64,000 nucleotides of DNA from Paulownia fortunei (taxonomy: Eukaryota > Streptophyta > Magnoliopsida > Lamiales > Paulowniaceae): NCBI GenBank assembly GCA_019321725.1, contig CM033109.1, positions 6,293,993-6,357,992 on the forward strand, written 5' to 3'. The position numbers and the translations under genes are program-made. Under the pieces are notes generated by a model, which ran no database searches, was not told the origin of the DNA, and was given only the letters and a program-made list of their open reading frames with translations. Below, in pieces: positions 10,265 through 25,500 of the stretch (position 1 is its first letter; the number at the start of each line of letters is the position of its first letter).

Positions 10265-13089
10265 ATCTTTATCACTTTGTAATCTGTTCTCTTACTATAT
10301 ATTCTGTTCAATATTTTTGAATGAGGTATATGGTGCCTGATGAACATACATGCCTGTTATATACCAAGATATTGTCTCTGTCATTGCTGAAACATTTTTC
10401 CTTGGGGCATTAGTATTTTACCTTTCTTTGAGAATAAATATACCTTTATTCCCATGCAGGCTTTCTTGCATTTTGAATCTTCTTTTGGCTTGTTCAGGAA
10501 GATTTCTTTATCTGCAAATGGAAGATTGAGGCTTATTCTTTGCACACCTATGGTTTGTACTTTGTAGCTTCCTGCTGAGGGAAAGAACAAAAGTTCCACT
10601 TTTCATTATTTGAGGACATTTTCCTGAATTATGGTTTTGCCAGGTTATGTGTGTGTGTGTGTGTGAAATGGTGAAAGAGGATTGGCAAAAATCTTGGACT
10701 CTATTTTCTTCTATTTTCCCATTCCTTCTCCAGACAGGAAAATGTGTTGAAGAAATAACATTTAAGAAATAAGATTTTTTATTTTCAAAGTATTTACCAA
10801 TTATTATTTCAATCATATAACTCTATACTCTATTATATTACCTCTAACCACAATCAAACAATCTTCCAAAAATAGTCGAAATAAGATAATTTGTTGGTAA
10901 ATATCTTACACTTGCAACTTAGTTGGTCATGGGTCATGGGCACTAGTATCTAATTAAAAAAAATATCTCAGAAAATAAAATTTAACACGTTTTCAGTATT
11001 TTTCATGAATAAAATACATTACTTTATTATTTTTCAACAAATCATCCAAATACATTTTCATTTTAAACACATTTCTCTATCCAAAGATAAGTACATTTTC
11101 AAAAATAAAAATAAAAATCCCCAAACTTTGGAAAATAAATTATCATGTTTTCTTATCTATATTGTAGCGGGAGAGAGTGTGAACTTAAAAAAAATAAAAA
11201 AAATCGTGTAATTTATTGTAAGTATCTTCCACTTAAAAAAAAAAAATGTGAGATGTCATATCTTAGAGCACGATCTTTAATCTTCTTTAAGCATATTGCT
11301 TTATGTAAACGTTGATTTATATAATAATTTTTCATATTCCAGATTTTTGAAGAATCCAAAAATTTTAATTCGTTTACTGTGTTCCAGTTTTGATATTGTT
11401 GGTTAGGTTGGGCTGGACAAAAGGTACTGGGTTATATTAGTATTATTGGGCCAAAGGTTGGATCATTTGCTTTTGGCCCAATTACACTTTCCAGCCCGTT
11501 ACAGCTTACAATGAAAATCCAACCTAGTTCATTTGAATTTTAAGTCAAATATTGGAGTAATTTGATCAAATTACAAAAGAATGTGCGACACTAAGGGGAT
11601 ATTTGTCTGTGTTTTCAGTGAAAGTTTTTATTTTTAGTATTTCTATTAAAAAATAAATAATTTTATATTGTTTTTTATGTGAAAAATAAAAATATATTTG
11701 GATGAATGGTTGAAATTAGATAACATATAAGTTTGAAAATGAGAATATATTTAGTTGAGTATTATTTGCTATTTTTTTTTTTTATGAAAAGATGTGATAA
11801 AATTAAAATTATGTTGGATTGTGTAATTTGAGTGATACCATTTTTATAATTTATGTATATTTTGATATGTGTACTGGTTAGTGGTCGGATCTCTATATTA
11901 TTATTTAATTCTAATATACATCAAATGTTAAGAATTTGGATAAAAATGTAATAGCATCGTATTTTTTATCATCGAATTTTTTAACCTTAATTATGGTATT
12001 CAGGAAAATATATGAAATTCCAAGTTTCTCCTTCGTATGGTAAGAATTTGTGTGTTTTGGTATATATTAATTACTTAATTATAATGTACATGAAGTGCAA
12101 TCATTAAAATTCAATATATAAAAATGATATTGAATTCAGGCGCAGTATAAAGTTGAAAACGAGGCTTTGTGAATGGGAATAAACGTCCCCAGATTAATAT
12201 GATGCATTTGATATATAATTTTGAAGATATCTTAGCTATTTGGTTTTCTAATTTAGTCACTTTTAAGATAAAAAATAGAAGAAAATTTTAATTATGTCAT
12301 TGAATTTTATATCAATTATTTCATTGAGAATGAATATTAGGTTTCGATCTTTTAATCTATGTATCAATAATTAATAATAAATATATATTTTGAAAAATCT
12401 TCAATTAAATTCGAATTAATAAATTATAACTGAACTTGAATTCGTAATACTAAAATTGTTCGGATCGTTAATCTTTTAAAAAAATCAAGAACAACCCCTA
12501 ACCCTCTCGCAACCAACTAGAGGAATCGAAAATTTTATTGTACTGTATTTATAATTCAAATATAAAATTTGATATTGGGTTAATAAATAATTTTTCATTA
12601 TATTATATACTTATATAATTTTGTAGGAGCACGAATCTTAATTAAATCAAGCCTAGTTTTACTTTCGATTGACTTAAAGTTAAATACAAGGTCGATATTT
12701 GATTCAATTTTATTTTAATTTGGAATTTTATATAAAGTCTCAATTTGAAAAAAAAAAAAATTCAAGTCGAGCTAGCTAAATGGGGCTAACTTATTTTGGG
12801 GCAAGTTATTAAACCATTTTATATAAAAACAAAATTGATATGCCACGTCACGTCCAAAATCGCGCTATGACTTGTTTCCCTAAAGTCGCAAGTTTACGCT
12901 TCAGACGCTTCATATTTCAGCTCACTACTAAACAGCGATTTTAACTATTTAAAAATCAGTAGAAATTGAAATCGCTGTATTCTAGCCCAATTCAATTTTC
13001 AATTTTTCCCTCTTTCTATTTTCGGCTTCACTCTACTCCGACTGACTGCGGGTGTCCGCAACCGTCAGCCGCCGGCGGTGTAGCATCTA
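10265..13089. other. Divergent intergenic region between RTM2-like gene and GCP6
   Basis: This 2.8 kb AT-rich stretch should hold the promoters of both flanking genes. I see a short GT microsatellite near 10650-10664, A- and T-rich runs, and no credible coding region. The segment near 11590-11730 (a decayed atatttggatga motif in AT-rich DNA) resembles one near 44100-44250 and may be a remnant of a common small repeat family. The last 150 bases before 13090 are pyrimidine-rich, as expected for a 5' leader. Confidence 0.5.
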
Positions 13090-16000
13090 ATGGCGGTGGA
13101 GTCGTCGACCTCCGTAATGGATTCTCTGTTGGAGAAGCTCAAGCTTGATGACCCATGGGTCCCACCCAGATCATGGGATTCCCTTCCTTCCCAAGCCGGC
13201 GCGTCATCTCAGCCTCCCTCTCACTCTTCCCCTGCTCTCTATGCTACTTCCACTGTCTCTGTAATCTATCGCTTTGCCTCTGGTTCTCTCTGTCTCTAAA
13301 TATGAATACATTGATGCACACACGTTTTATATAATTTTCTATCAGAAAAAAAGGGAAATTTAGTTTCTTACTGCTGGTATGTGCTTGTGATATCTAAGCA
13401 GTATGGCCTTTTATTTTGTACGTGATTCTTTTTCCATGAGAATTTGTTTAGAGGTTCTTATGGAGTAAATATATATTTTCAATTAAAATTTACAAAATGA
13501 AACTTTAGTGTGTTAGTTTTAGTCAAAAAACAAATAAAAAATGTTTTTTTTTTCTAAGCATTTGTTAATCAAGCTTTTGCCTTAGTTTGGAATAATTCAT
13601 AAATTTTAAGTCAAGAACCAAATATTCATTATGTATGAATATATTTTTAAGACTTGAGTGGGTTTATTGAATCCACATGATAAATGTGGCTCCGCCCTTG
13701 GGTAAATATGGACCGAATGCACACAATTAGAGCCTATACATGTGTATAAAAACTTCTCTGACTGTCGTACACTTGCAAAGGGTATAGCTTATTAAGGTGT
13801 TAAAGCATCAACTTAGCCTTACTTGAAAGAATAAATCCAGGATATTTATACAACAAAAGCAATGCAGCAAATATGAAATCTCACTGGAGATGAATGCACT
13901 TTATTTTTCTGAAATTCCCCTTCTTGCCTTTTATTGATGTGCAATTGTTCTCTTTCTAGGTATATATAAGTAGGTTGTTGATCTTGTTCTTTTCTTGTTT
14001 CATGGTATTGCTTTGCATCTGTTTGTTTACTCTTTGAACTTTCTCCAATGGTTTTAGGAGCCCAGTTTGGTGAGATTGGCGATGAATGCTCTTCAGGGTG
14101 TGGAACCAGCTTTGATATCTATTGAAAAGCTCTCAGCATCATTTCGTTATAGTTCGGCAGACAGAACTTCTCACCGAATTCCAAGTCTGTGGACCCGGTG
14201 TTCAAGTACTGCTGTTGTAGGAAATCTACTTACTGCTATTGGCCAGTTTGGTTGCATAATTTTCCTCCTCCACAGATTTGTCAATTACTTCACAACTCCA
14301 GATTTTGTTGGAGTGAGAGAGCTTGAGGATAACCCAAAAAGTGATTCCAGTGAAGAAGGAAAATGCCCTCTGCGTAATCTCACTCTGATCAATCAGGCAT
14401 TTGCGATTTCTGTGGGAAAAGTCATAGATGGTTATATATCATCTCTTAATACATTATCTGCATCTGTTAGTTTAAGGCGTTTCTTGAAGACTAACAATGG
14501 AGGCTGTCTTACTAGTATTGGCCATTCGGAAATTACACTGTTGGAGGTTTACCTTCACACAACGGGATTGAGGACTCAAATTGAAGCCCTTGGAAATCTC
14601 TGCAATGTTAATCATCTGACTGATGGCTTTCCTGTATCATCTTTAGAAGACTTGAGGACTAAAGCAGACTCAGAGTTCAGTGCCTTCCCAAGAAGTGGTG
14701 CTTTACTCTCATTTCTATATGCTCAGCTAAAGGTCAGCCTGTCTTAACCAGCTTTACTTGTCTGGTTTGTGTGTGCTTAAGCTGGACGTGATTACTAAGT
14801 TGTAGTTTCTGGCTCATTATCCATCTTTTCTTCTCTAGTATTCATTTCAGAGTAGCCCTTCACATGTTTACCTTTTGATCTATCATGTTCGGCAAATGTT
14901 GGGTTCACTGTTTTATCCTGAAGCTCTAAATACTAGTAATGTTGGTAAACTTTGTGCAACCATAATGCCTCCTTGATTGGACATTAAATTTTTGATGTCA
15001 TGATACCTACACCCTTGCCTTGTATTTTTAAAAGAGTTCAAAAGCTTGGCTAATGACTTTGAAGAGGCCTTCTTGAGTTTAAGTCTTCCAGAAAAGCAGA
15101 TTAGATACTTCTGCTACTCAAAAGGTTGTAATGGTCTATCTGAGAAAGAACAAGAAAATTGATCTGTAATATGAATGCAACAGCATGGAGTGGTTAAACT
15201 CAAAGTCCTTGTAATTTGATAGGAGCCATGATTAATTGCTGTGAGGTAAACATTGGATAATTTTGCATATGTTTTACTTGTACGTACATGTAAAAGATTA
15301 ATCCTATTACTCTTGTAAATTGCTCATTTTGTCTTATAGTCTTTTCTCTCATTTTCTTTTAGGTCGCTGATCCAGACCATTGTGCCCTCCTCAAGTTCCT
15401 CTTTCTCGAGACCTATAAACCATATTGTGATTTTATTAGGTCATGGATCTATGATGGCTCAATTAGTGATCCTTACCGTGAATTTGTTGTGGAGTGTGTC
15501 AGCGATCTTTCAATTCATGCATCGGGTGACACTGGAATTGCCTCTGGCTTGCCTTTGCCCACCATTAGGGTAATCCCACCTATTGTGCTCTAGATCTGGA
15601 GACTCTCTTGAGACGCTACTTTCTTTTCCTCTAGAGCATCTCTGATCATGTGGAATAATTTATCCTAGGTACGAGATGGAGCTGCTGTACCCTGTTTTCT
15701 CGAAGAGTGCCTAGTTCCAATTTGCAGAACTGGTCAGCAGCTTCAAGTGATAATGAAGTTGCTTGAGCTTTCTAATAATGTTGGTACATGTGATACTCAT
15801 GAAGAGATCCTTCCCTGCTTGGTTGGTTTGTCCAGTGAATATCCATGGTTTGCTTTTCCACTCACGTTTGACAAAGGAACTATCGAAATGATGGCACTTG
15901 TGAGAGCCAGTTATTACCAACAAATGCTGGAAAAGATTGAAAGCATTTTAACTACATTTGATTTTAGTTCTCGACAGGTAAATTTTCTTGTTAGGCTTTC

Positions 16001-19000
16001 TGTATAAATCAATGATATGGAGCATGCATTTTTTACCTGCTTGATTATTTTTGGTGAGATGGTAAGGTCAAGTTGAGGTATAAATGAAGCACCAAGTAAT
16101 CTTTGACAATTGACATGCTGAGCATCTAGGCAATTTTTTTTTTCCCATCCTTTTGGGCTTTAATGTCTTTTCTCAGTCCTCTGATTTTAGTCCATCTTGA
16201 AAATTTTGCTCTTGAAATTCCTGTGAAAATTGATGGATAAGTTTCTCGATCTTTTAGGCTATGTTTGGTTTGCTTTTGCCAAAAGCATTTCCTTCCCAAT
16301 TCTTTCTCCCAAAACAAAACCAAACATACATCACGTTCTCCAATACATTTTTTCTACTAATATATCACATTTTCCAATACATCACATCAAAACTTATTCT
16401 CTCAAAATACTTCCCCCCAAACACCCAGATGTTAACCAAACATTCCCTTAAAACATGATGACTTAGCTTCTTTTGGTGGGAAGCTTACTGTCATTTTAGA
16501 TTTTTATTCCTTTTTGAAACAGTTGTATTCTGTTCGACTTAATATGTTTTTGGCATGAACAATCTATTTTTCAGGCTGTTCCTCAAAGTGTTTCATTGAG
16601 AATTGTGAATAGTCTCAAAAAGAAACTGAACCACCAAGCATCTTCTATTGACGACGAAAGCTTGATTCCACCTCTAACAGAGAGAAGAAATCAAAATATG
16701 TGAGTTCTCGCCCTTTGTCCATCCTTTAGAACGACTATAATATCTCTTGATATGGTTTGAAAACAACCTCTAAAGTTCAGTTGTTATCTAAATGAGCCCC
16801 ATTCTTATTTTAAATCGTGGGTTCTGATCTTTGGTATTATTGCGCCTGTTACTTTTTTGATGTTGTTGCAATTGATATTAAACAGTTCTCTATCTGATTA
16901 ACAGGCCGGACGCTATAGTGGATTCTGAGGTATCGAGCATCGTGGATGAGTATCCTTATGCTGAAGATCTCTTGGAGTCATCTGAATGCTCATCTTCTGA
17001 AAGCTCTGAGGAGCAAAATGAGGCTGAAAAGCTGATTTTTGCATCTCAAAATATGGAGCCAAGTTATTTATCTGCTTTGGATTTCTCCTTGAGTTTATTC
17101 ACTGACAACAAAATGCAAAATCTTTACCAAAGTGAGATTTCATGCTCTGTGGAAGACCTTCCAGTCAAAATAAACTGGAAATCTGGTTATGCTGCATATC
17201 CTTCCCATAAGGAAACATACCCTGTGAGTGAGCAAAAACTCTCTCAAACTCCTGAAACCCGAGGTTCAAGTAGTGAGCATGATCTATGTCTATTTGATGG
17301 TCGCCATATTGTCAGGGGAAAACATGATACATGGTTGCATTCACCTGATAGTGTATTGGAGCTGAGCTTGGGAAATTATGGATTTCTAAACTCTGACTTA
17401 GATGTCTCTGGAAATGCCTCCAAGGTCAGTGCCAGCAATAAATATCATCGTCCACTTGTAACATGTGCATCCTCGAAAACGCGTAGTTTGCATTTATCAA
17501 AGATGAAATATGATTCTACATTTTTCAGTATGAACCCAATACTGAACAGAGGTTCTTTTTTCAATCTGAGGACTATGCTTGGAGAAAGAGGCCATGCAAA
17601 TCATATGGATTCCTACTTTGACTTTACTTCTGTAAAAGATCCACTGAACACATTTGCAGTCAAATTGGCAGGCGACCATGGACCTAAATTTGTGACTGAA
17701 CTTTCTTTTATAACTGAAACTCCTGCTGCTTGTATTGATACTAACAATAACCTCGATATAGAAGACTACAATGATGTTATCATAGAGAATAATGCAAAAT
17801 CGTGTAATGTTAGTTCACCTCTGCATAAGAAGGATACCGAGGAAGAACATTTTTTGCTCCCAAATATTTCTGGTGGCAGTACTTGGGAGAGCTTGCTTGG
17901 TAGATCTGGAAATATTGTCAACAGATCCACAAGAGATCACAGGACTAAATTGGCGTCTGGAGCTGATATGCCGCTGGATTTTGTGATTAAAAAATGTGTG
18001 TTGGATGAGATTTTACTTCAGTATCCTTATATTTATTTTTTGTGGTTTTGATCATGTAATAGAAATATGAATTATATCTAGTATTGCACAAGTCCTTTTG
18101 AGTTCCTAATAGAAACTACAACATTATTTAATGCAAACAAATTGCCGTGTCTACTGATTTTGACAACCTAGAGTATAAGTCTCTTTGTCTAGTGGGGGTC
18201 CCTCGACTTATGAGGCTTTGTTGTCTTTAATCTTTTCCATTTGTTTTTTCCTCACCAGCTAGGACTTACTGAGACAGCACTTTTAAATAGCGAATTTAAT
18301 CTGTACTACTGTTTCACATCACGAACTTCAATCTTATTTTGTTGTAGTTTAAGCCTTTCCTCTACATATTTCCTAACTAGGAGTCCGCTTTGCATCTCTG
18401 AGGCCAATTATTTTCTTATCAGCAAAAGCTTTGGTCATTGTCTAAATATTCAGGTGACTGAACGAAATAGATTGTTTCATATACATATCATTATGTGCCA
18501 AACGCTCTCCCTTTTTTCCTTTTATATCACATGTAGGTCTTGTCTTCATATTTTATATTCTCACTCTGTTTTTGTTGGGTTTTCAGCTGTCTAGAGTCCA
18601 GTCCTCTCTTGAAAAAGTGGGGGATATTGGGTGTGAATGTAAGCTTATTGAACAGTGAAATGGTGAGATGCTAGTGTGATGGTCTTGAAGCATGTTCTCT
18701 TGGGAAGTCAATAATGTTTCTATATCCTATAAATTGTTTTTGCACTATCTCCAAGGATAATTTAAATATTGCCTTTCTTCCATTCTTCTACTATAAAGCA
18801 TTCGGTCAAATGAAGTGGTGATTGGCTCAAGTTCTTATATTTATTTTTTGAGCACTTTTGCTTCTATGTCTTTCCTTGACATAATTAGATACACATACCT
18901 AAGCAAGCTGACCATCAAGTTGCTGATAGAAGGATTCAAGTTGCAAGAACATTTGCAGTCCCTGCGGTGTTATTATTTCATGGAACTAGCGGACTGGGCT

Positions 19001-22000
19001 GATCTATTTATCATGTCTCTTTGGCATCGTGTATGTTCTTTTGCAGTTATTTATCTGTTTCTATTCATTGAAATCTCTTACTGATTTTACTTGTCAAATC
19101 AGAAATGGCATGTCAATGAAGTGGATAAGAAGATCCCAGAGATTCAAGGGGTTCTTGAGCTGGCAGTCCAAAGGTCTTCATGTGAAGGAGACCCTAATAA
19201 GGATCGGCTATATGTCTACCTGAAAGGAGATGGCATCAGACATCTATCAGCTTCTGCCATGGGTACATTTTGTATTTCCGTTGATGTTTTAGAAGGCAAA
19301 GGTGTTTGACTAGGCATTTCACTTGTCATGGCTCACGGCGTATATGCCCATGAATTGTCATATATAATTATAAAAAATAACATAATTTTGAAAATGAAGA
19401 ACTAAAAATTACGAAATTGGGGGGGCGGGGGCGGGGGCGGGGGCGGGGGCGGGAGGGGGGAGATTGTGGAAGAAAAAGCAAGCTTTACATATATAAGGAC
19501 ATTTATAACTCTTGAAATGATAAATCATAATAGGAAAGTTATTTTATAAATATCAAAATGATGAGATAAATAAAAATGATTTTCAGAACAATGACACTGG
19601 TCTAGTGAATTTGAATCTTAAAAGGTTTGTCTATGAAAATTAGGGCATCTGGACATTCAAAAGTTGAGAAAAAAAAAAAAAAACTTTTTAATTCACACTT
19701 CCTCTTGGCATACGCTCTATGATTTGGGGCTTTGGTGTGCAAAAGGTGTATGCCCCGAATGGACCCCATAGAAGAAACGCCCCCCCAACACTGCCTCAAG
19801 GTGTTTTAGGACTGCCCCTCCCACCCCTAGAATGCCTTTTAAAAAACTTACTAGAATCTGATTTATCTAGGATTATATTGTATTGCCCCCTATTGCTTGA
19901 CTCATGATAATTAATCTGGTTTACCCTGTGGCTTCTTTTGTCTCTTGACTGATTACCTTACATTTGGCAGGAATCCACTCCTTTGATTTTTTGGGTCTGG
20001 GTTACCGAATCGATTGGCCAGTCAGTATTATACTGACTCCTGCTGCATTGAAAATATATTCCGAGATATTTAATTTTTTGATACAAGTCAAGCTTGCTGT
20101 TTTCTCGCTGAGTGATGCGTGGTGCACATTGAAGGTACTTTTCTAAAAAATGACCTATATTTTATATTATTACGTACTTGCATTTATGTGCATCTGTCAT
20201 TGCGATGCAACTCCCATGGCCCCTCTTGAATACACGTGTTAATATGGAGCTTTCCCACTGAGAGGCTGAAACTTACCTGGTTTCGTCTAGCTTGTGTCCT
20301 AGGCAAATGAAATCAACTGCCTGTATATCACCTTTCTGATATTCCATTTTTCTATTCTTGGAACATGGCCCCACCAGTCAAAAACAAAGAAGGTGCCTTT
20401 GTTTGTAAGAGATGGACAATAAACATAGTTTTTAATGTTTTTTGTCCTGATAAAAATGGGGCTGAAATAGTATGCAAATGTTCTCTTTATTAGTCAAACA
20501 AATGCATTTTCTGTTTTGAACTTCTGGACTTGCATAGAGGCCTATGGCTGTGAAGCAGTGCAAGCAGCTTACGATGGGCTTAGGCTTGCCACAGCTTGTT
20601 TGAAGCTAATTCCAGCATGGCTTGAGAGTAAAAGAAAAGGCAAATATTGGAAATATTTTATGCTTGTAACCTTTTTAAACTTGGTGTCATAAGCAAGTAG
20701 TGTCAATTACTAAGCTGCTCTTGGTATGTTAAATTTGGCTATCGAAGAGCTTATTCAAGCTTCGATTGAATATAAACAATCCAATCTTGACCAATTTTCA
20801 GATTTGTTTATTTTACACAGTTGTTCTTTTGAAGAAACTATGGATAGGACTATCGTTTGATGGTGTCAAGATTTTGATCAAACTAAGGTAAGAATTCAGG
20901 AAGAATGAAAAAGGGGCTTGCCCTTCTCTTTTCATAGTTGGGAATAGTAGGACTGTTGTATGTATGAGAGGCATGTAAGTCTAGGAGTGGATTGAAGTCA
21001 AGCATGTTCTGCTCTTGCTCCATTGGATAATCTTGAAACAACTGCAAAGCGGTGCTTAAAAAAATCAACTAAATTGGGGGGGGGGGGACGCAAAAGTTTA
21101 AAAACAGAGGGATGCTCATAGTGGTTCGGAAATTATTTGGGACAGCAGGAATGATGATTTAGATGGCAAGCATTTGGTGATTTGTACATTAGTGGATAAC
21201 CATTTGACAAAGATTATATTTGGCTGTTGATTGAATGGTTGCAGGATGCTACTCTTGGGTACAAGTTTTATGGGAATGGTGGGACTGTATTGCTGGGTCG
21301 AAAAGAGATAATACTAAAATTGTGCATGTGATTTATGGATATGATGAAGAAAGGGCAATGGATTGGTTATGGGGATTGAAAATAGATGGAAGGAAGAATG
21401 TGATTAGCTTAGAGGAAAAAGAAGGCTGAAAAAATGATTATATAGACATGGAAAATGGAATTCTGTTGAGCTCTATGACAAGGTCTTCATTGTTATCTTG
21501 TCTCCCTGTTTTGTATTGAGTTATTATATCTTTCAGGTCTTAATCTTAGTGTGTGTGTGTGTGGGGGGGTGGGGTGGTCTTACTCTTGTACAAGGAGCTG
21601 CTGCTAAATCGGCTGTATGTTTAAATGAAACATTACCTGGCTAGCTCTTGCATCGTGGATTTGGGACTGGAGCAAACAGTTGGCTCGGCCAGTTGGAGGG
21701 TGTAGGGTGGTCCAATAAATTAGATCATGTGTTTACCACAAAAAGACACGCTATGTATTTTGAAAAAATTGTTGCCCAGTAGAAGTTTCTTAATGTTTTT
21801 GATTTCCTTATTTCTTTAGGTCACTGTGATTACTGAATTAGGATATAAAGGAATCTGTAAATATGGTAAATCTCTCTCTCCCTAGTACAGTGACAATAAA
21901 ATTTATGCAACTTTTGCAACTTAATGGTGAGACTATCAAATTCTTCTAAGGAGGATTCTTAGAAGGCCTTGAGAGATTCTAATTCTAAGGTTTCTTTTTC

Positions 22001-22492
22001 TTGTAGAAATTGCAAGGTGGTTTTCTTTTCTAATATTCGTCTTGTTCTAGTAATTTTCTCAGCTTATACATTTATTGTTGGACCAACTGTAAATTCCAAT
22101 CTAGAGGACCATTCTGGATCAGGCATTCTGTTGCATATGAATAGTTATTACCTTGTTGAGACCTCATATTACCTTTGTCCTCCATGACTACTTTTTATTG
22201 CCCTAACATTAAATATAGTTGATAATGGAAATATTATTTCATGTTGACATGCTTAGTTACAGCGACAAAACATGCACCACATGCTTGTTCACATGACGAG
22301 TTGTAAAGAAAGTATTGATTCCTCTACACTTGAGTTCTGCAATTTTTGAATCTCACAAGAAACATGAAAAAGATGCCACCAGAGCCATCATTTGCAGATG
22401 GCTTGTCAAGCCTAGAACAGTGAAGAGATGGCTGCAAGTGGCCTCATTTTCTTATCATTTTCTGCTTGGTTTATCTTGGATTTTTTAAAGAA

Positions 22493-22531
<39 letters not shown>

Positions 22532-25500
22532 TGGTGTATTCTATCGTTAATAAGGAACTAAGGATCTCCATGGTGATGGTTGTGTTGATTCTTTTTAAAA
22601 AAGTAAATCCTCACACTCTTTTCAGTGCATTTAAATACTGGCTTTGCATCCTGCACGTCTTTTCATTAACTCTTTTCCCATTCATGAATTAAATGAAATG
22701 AGAATCTTGCTGATTTTTGGTCAGTTTAAAGTGTTATCTTTAAATAGTTCCAACTCAGCTAATTCCAGTTAAGTATTTCATTTCCTATTTATACACTTCA
22801 CTTTTGAGAACTCACTTTGATATGGTTTGCAAAGCAGGGTTATCGCTTGGAGCAACACAAAGGAGAAGTGCGCCAAATTTCAATATTAACTGAAACAAGG
22901 TACGTTCTAAATTTCAATTCTTTGGCGATTGTATGTTTTGATTAAGGAAGAGTGAAAGAAACAGGTGGGACACTTATCTTGATTTTGTAAAGTGAATATA
23001 TGTACAATATTTCACATGGTTGAATAGAGTCTTTCTACTCCCTGTTATATCATTAGCTGTAAGTCGTGTTCCTTGAAAAGTCATATTGGTTGTTATATCC
23101 CCCAAGAAGGAAGTAGGTATCTTTGTTAGACAGCTAAGACATCGTTTATCTAATGGCTGAATCTTAGAAATTCAGGAGCATTTGTATCAAATGGCTGAAT
23201 CTTATAAATTCAGTAGCATTTGTTTGAGTTGGTGTTGATACATGCATAAGAAGAGAACAACAGCTTATCCCCTGTGAAGTTGCTACCAAATCTAGAATTT
23301 GGTGTTCCATGATTAGGAATACCTACCTATCTTTGAGGATTGTTGGAGATAAAGAGGTGGTGATGAGAAGCATATAATCTTGGATGTTTATTTTACATCC
23401 TGTTTATAATGATGAAATTGGACTTTGATTGAATTGAAAACGCAATGGAAACTGAAGAGTCATTTTCCTTTTAATGCTTTGGAAGTCTCTGCAGTAGCTA
23501 CTTGTATAGAGACGTGGGAGTTTTTTGAATGAAGTAAATAGTATGCTTCTGCATGCTTCTATTATATTGCAGGAAGTTTCCTCCTTTGTTGGTACCTGAA
23601 GAGGTCAATACTCATGACATGTTAGACCTTGTTCCTTGATGCTTTTGTCACATTTTTAGTGAAGTATTGACACAATCACGTTAAAATTTGTATACTGCAC
23701 ATTGCAGGTGGGAAAGTTACCATAAAGAACAGCATAGATATCTAATACATCTTTATTTTGTTTTGATCTTTGTTCTTGGTTGGTCTTTTCTCCTTCATAT
23801 TTCTGCCCACGAATTTGTTTTGCTAGTTTCTGGGGTTTGGTGGTGCTAAGAACAGCCAAATTTTGCTGAGATGTGCAATGATTGCTCTCTCTTGGCCAAT
23901 CTGGATAAAAATAAACATCCAAAACTTTTTATTTTTTTCCTGATTTCCTTAATCAAGGCGACTATTAACTTAGGTTAAGAATTATTTTTGTGTCCGATGT
24001 AGAAACTTTCATATATTTGTCCTGATTTGCGCCCCTTAGGCGAGGATTACTAAATTATATAACAAAAATTACTTTTACCTTTTATTTTGCTGCTTAATAA
24101 GTAATGGTGGATAATCCCCCTGCGCTTCAATAGCTGAACACTTGTATTTCCAGCTTCTGATTATTTGCCTTCTTTAATTGCAGGCACAAGGTTAACCATT
24201 TTGTGTCTGCGTTGCAGCAATACGTGCAATCGCAATTATCCCATGTATCCTGGTACAGGTTTCTACATTCTCTAATGCACAAGGTTTGTTGTCAAGTTAG
24301 ATTATATTTCAACAGCAGCAATTTTTTTCTACATGTTAAATTAAATTTCAGCAGTATCGTTTCTGTTCTCCACTCAATGTAAACTCATTGTCCACGTACT
24401 AAATAATCTATTTATAATTAATTTTTGCCAATCTAGTTTCTCTGATAATATTTTAGCGCCTCTCCTTTATGTGACTGTTTGGGTATAATTCATTGTTGAG
24501 TTTCTTTAATTTTGTATTTATGGTGAAATTTTAACTATTAAAGGGAAAGCAGGGGGTTGGGGGGGGGGGGGGGGGATAAAATGTCATAGAGCACACTATA
24601 TTAAATAATTACTTATGGAAATCATGTTTATAGTTCATTTCTGTCTACCTTATTTATGGACATTAGGATGCTTGCTTTGCTAATAAAATCTTTTGAAGAT
24701 TCTCTTCCCTGATATACTGACTAGGACTGAATATTCACCAACACAGATTGGGGGGTGGGGAGGTCATAGTGCACACTGAATTAAATAATTACTTATGGAA
24801 ACCATGTTGATTGTTAATTTCTGTCTTCCTTATTTATGGACATTAGGATGCTTGCTTTGCTAATAAAATCTTTTGAAGATTCTCTTCCCTGATATAATCC
24901 TTCTTTTTGTGTAGATTATAGAGTTTGTACTATTGATCCTTCAGGAAACTAAACCTGTAATTCTTTCTTTCATTATCTTGCTTGCTCCCCGCCCCCTCAA
25001 TCTTTTCCTTTATACCAACCCATTTCGAAAGCAAAGGTGCCATCCAAGATTAAGGCTTTCATTTTGGTCATTAATTCTTTCTTTCATTATCTTGCTTGCT
25101 CCCCGCCCCCTCAATCTTTTCCTTTATACCAACCCATTTCGAAAGCAAAGGTGCCATCTAAGATTAAGGCTTTCATTTTGGTCATTAGTTCATGAGCCCA
25201 CAATGCTGTGTCATGTGCAAAATCACGAGGAGAATCATGGTCATCTTCATTTGCATTGTCCATTGCGAAGCCACGTTGGGAGAGTCTTTTTGAGTTATTA
25301 ACAAATACGCTTTAAGTTCCATCTTTGATAAATGAGATCTTGTTGATGTGGTTTGTAGGGGTTCGAGGAAGCAAAGAAACTAAGATATTGTGGAAATTAG
25401 CTGTTTCTGCTATGACTTGGTGTATTTGGTTAGAAAGGAATGCACATATTTTTAGGAACTATTACTCAGTTAATAGTTGCATTTGGCAGAAAGTTATGCA

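Noticed and set aside
16249..16455. Reading the GCP6 intron 4 MITE as a hAT element
   Set aside because: An 8-bp target duplication is absent. The 3-bp TTA flanks and the GGNNATGTTTGGTT end fit PIF/Harbinger better.
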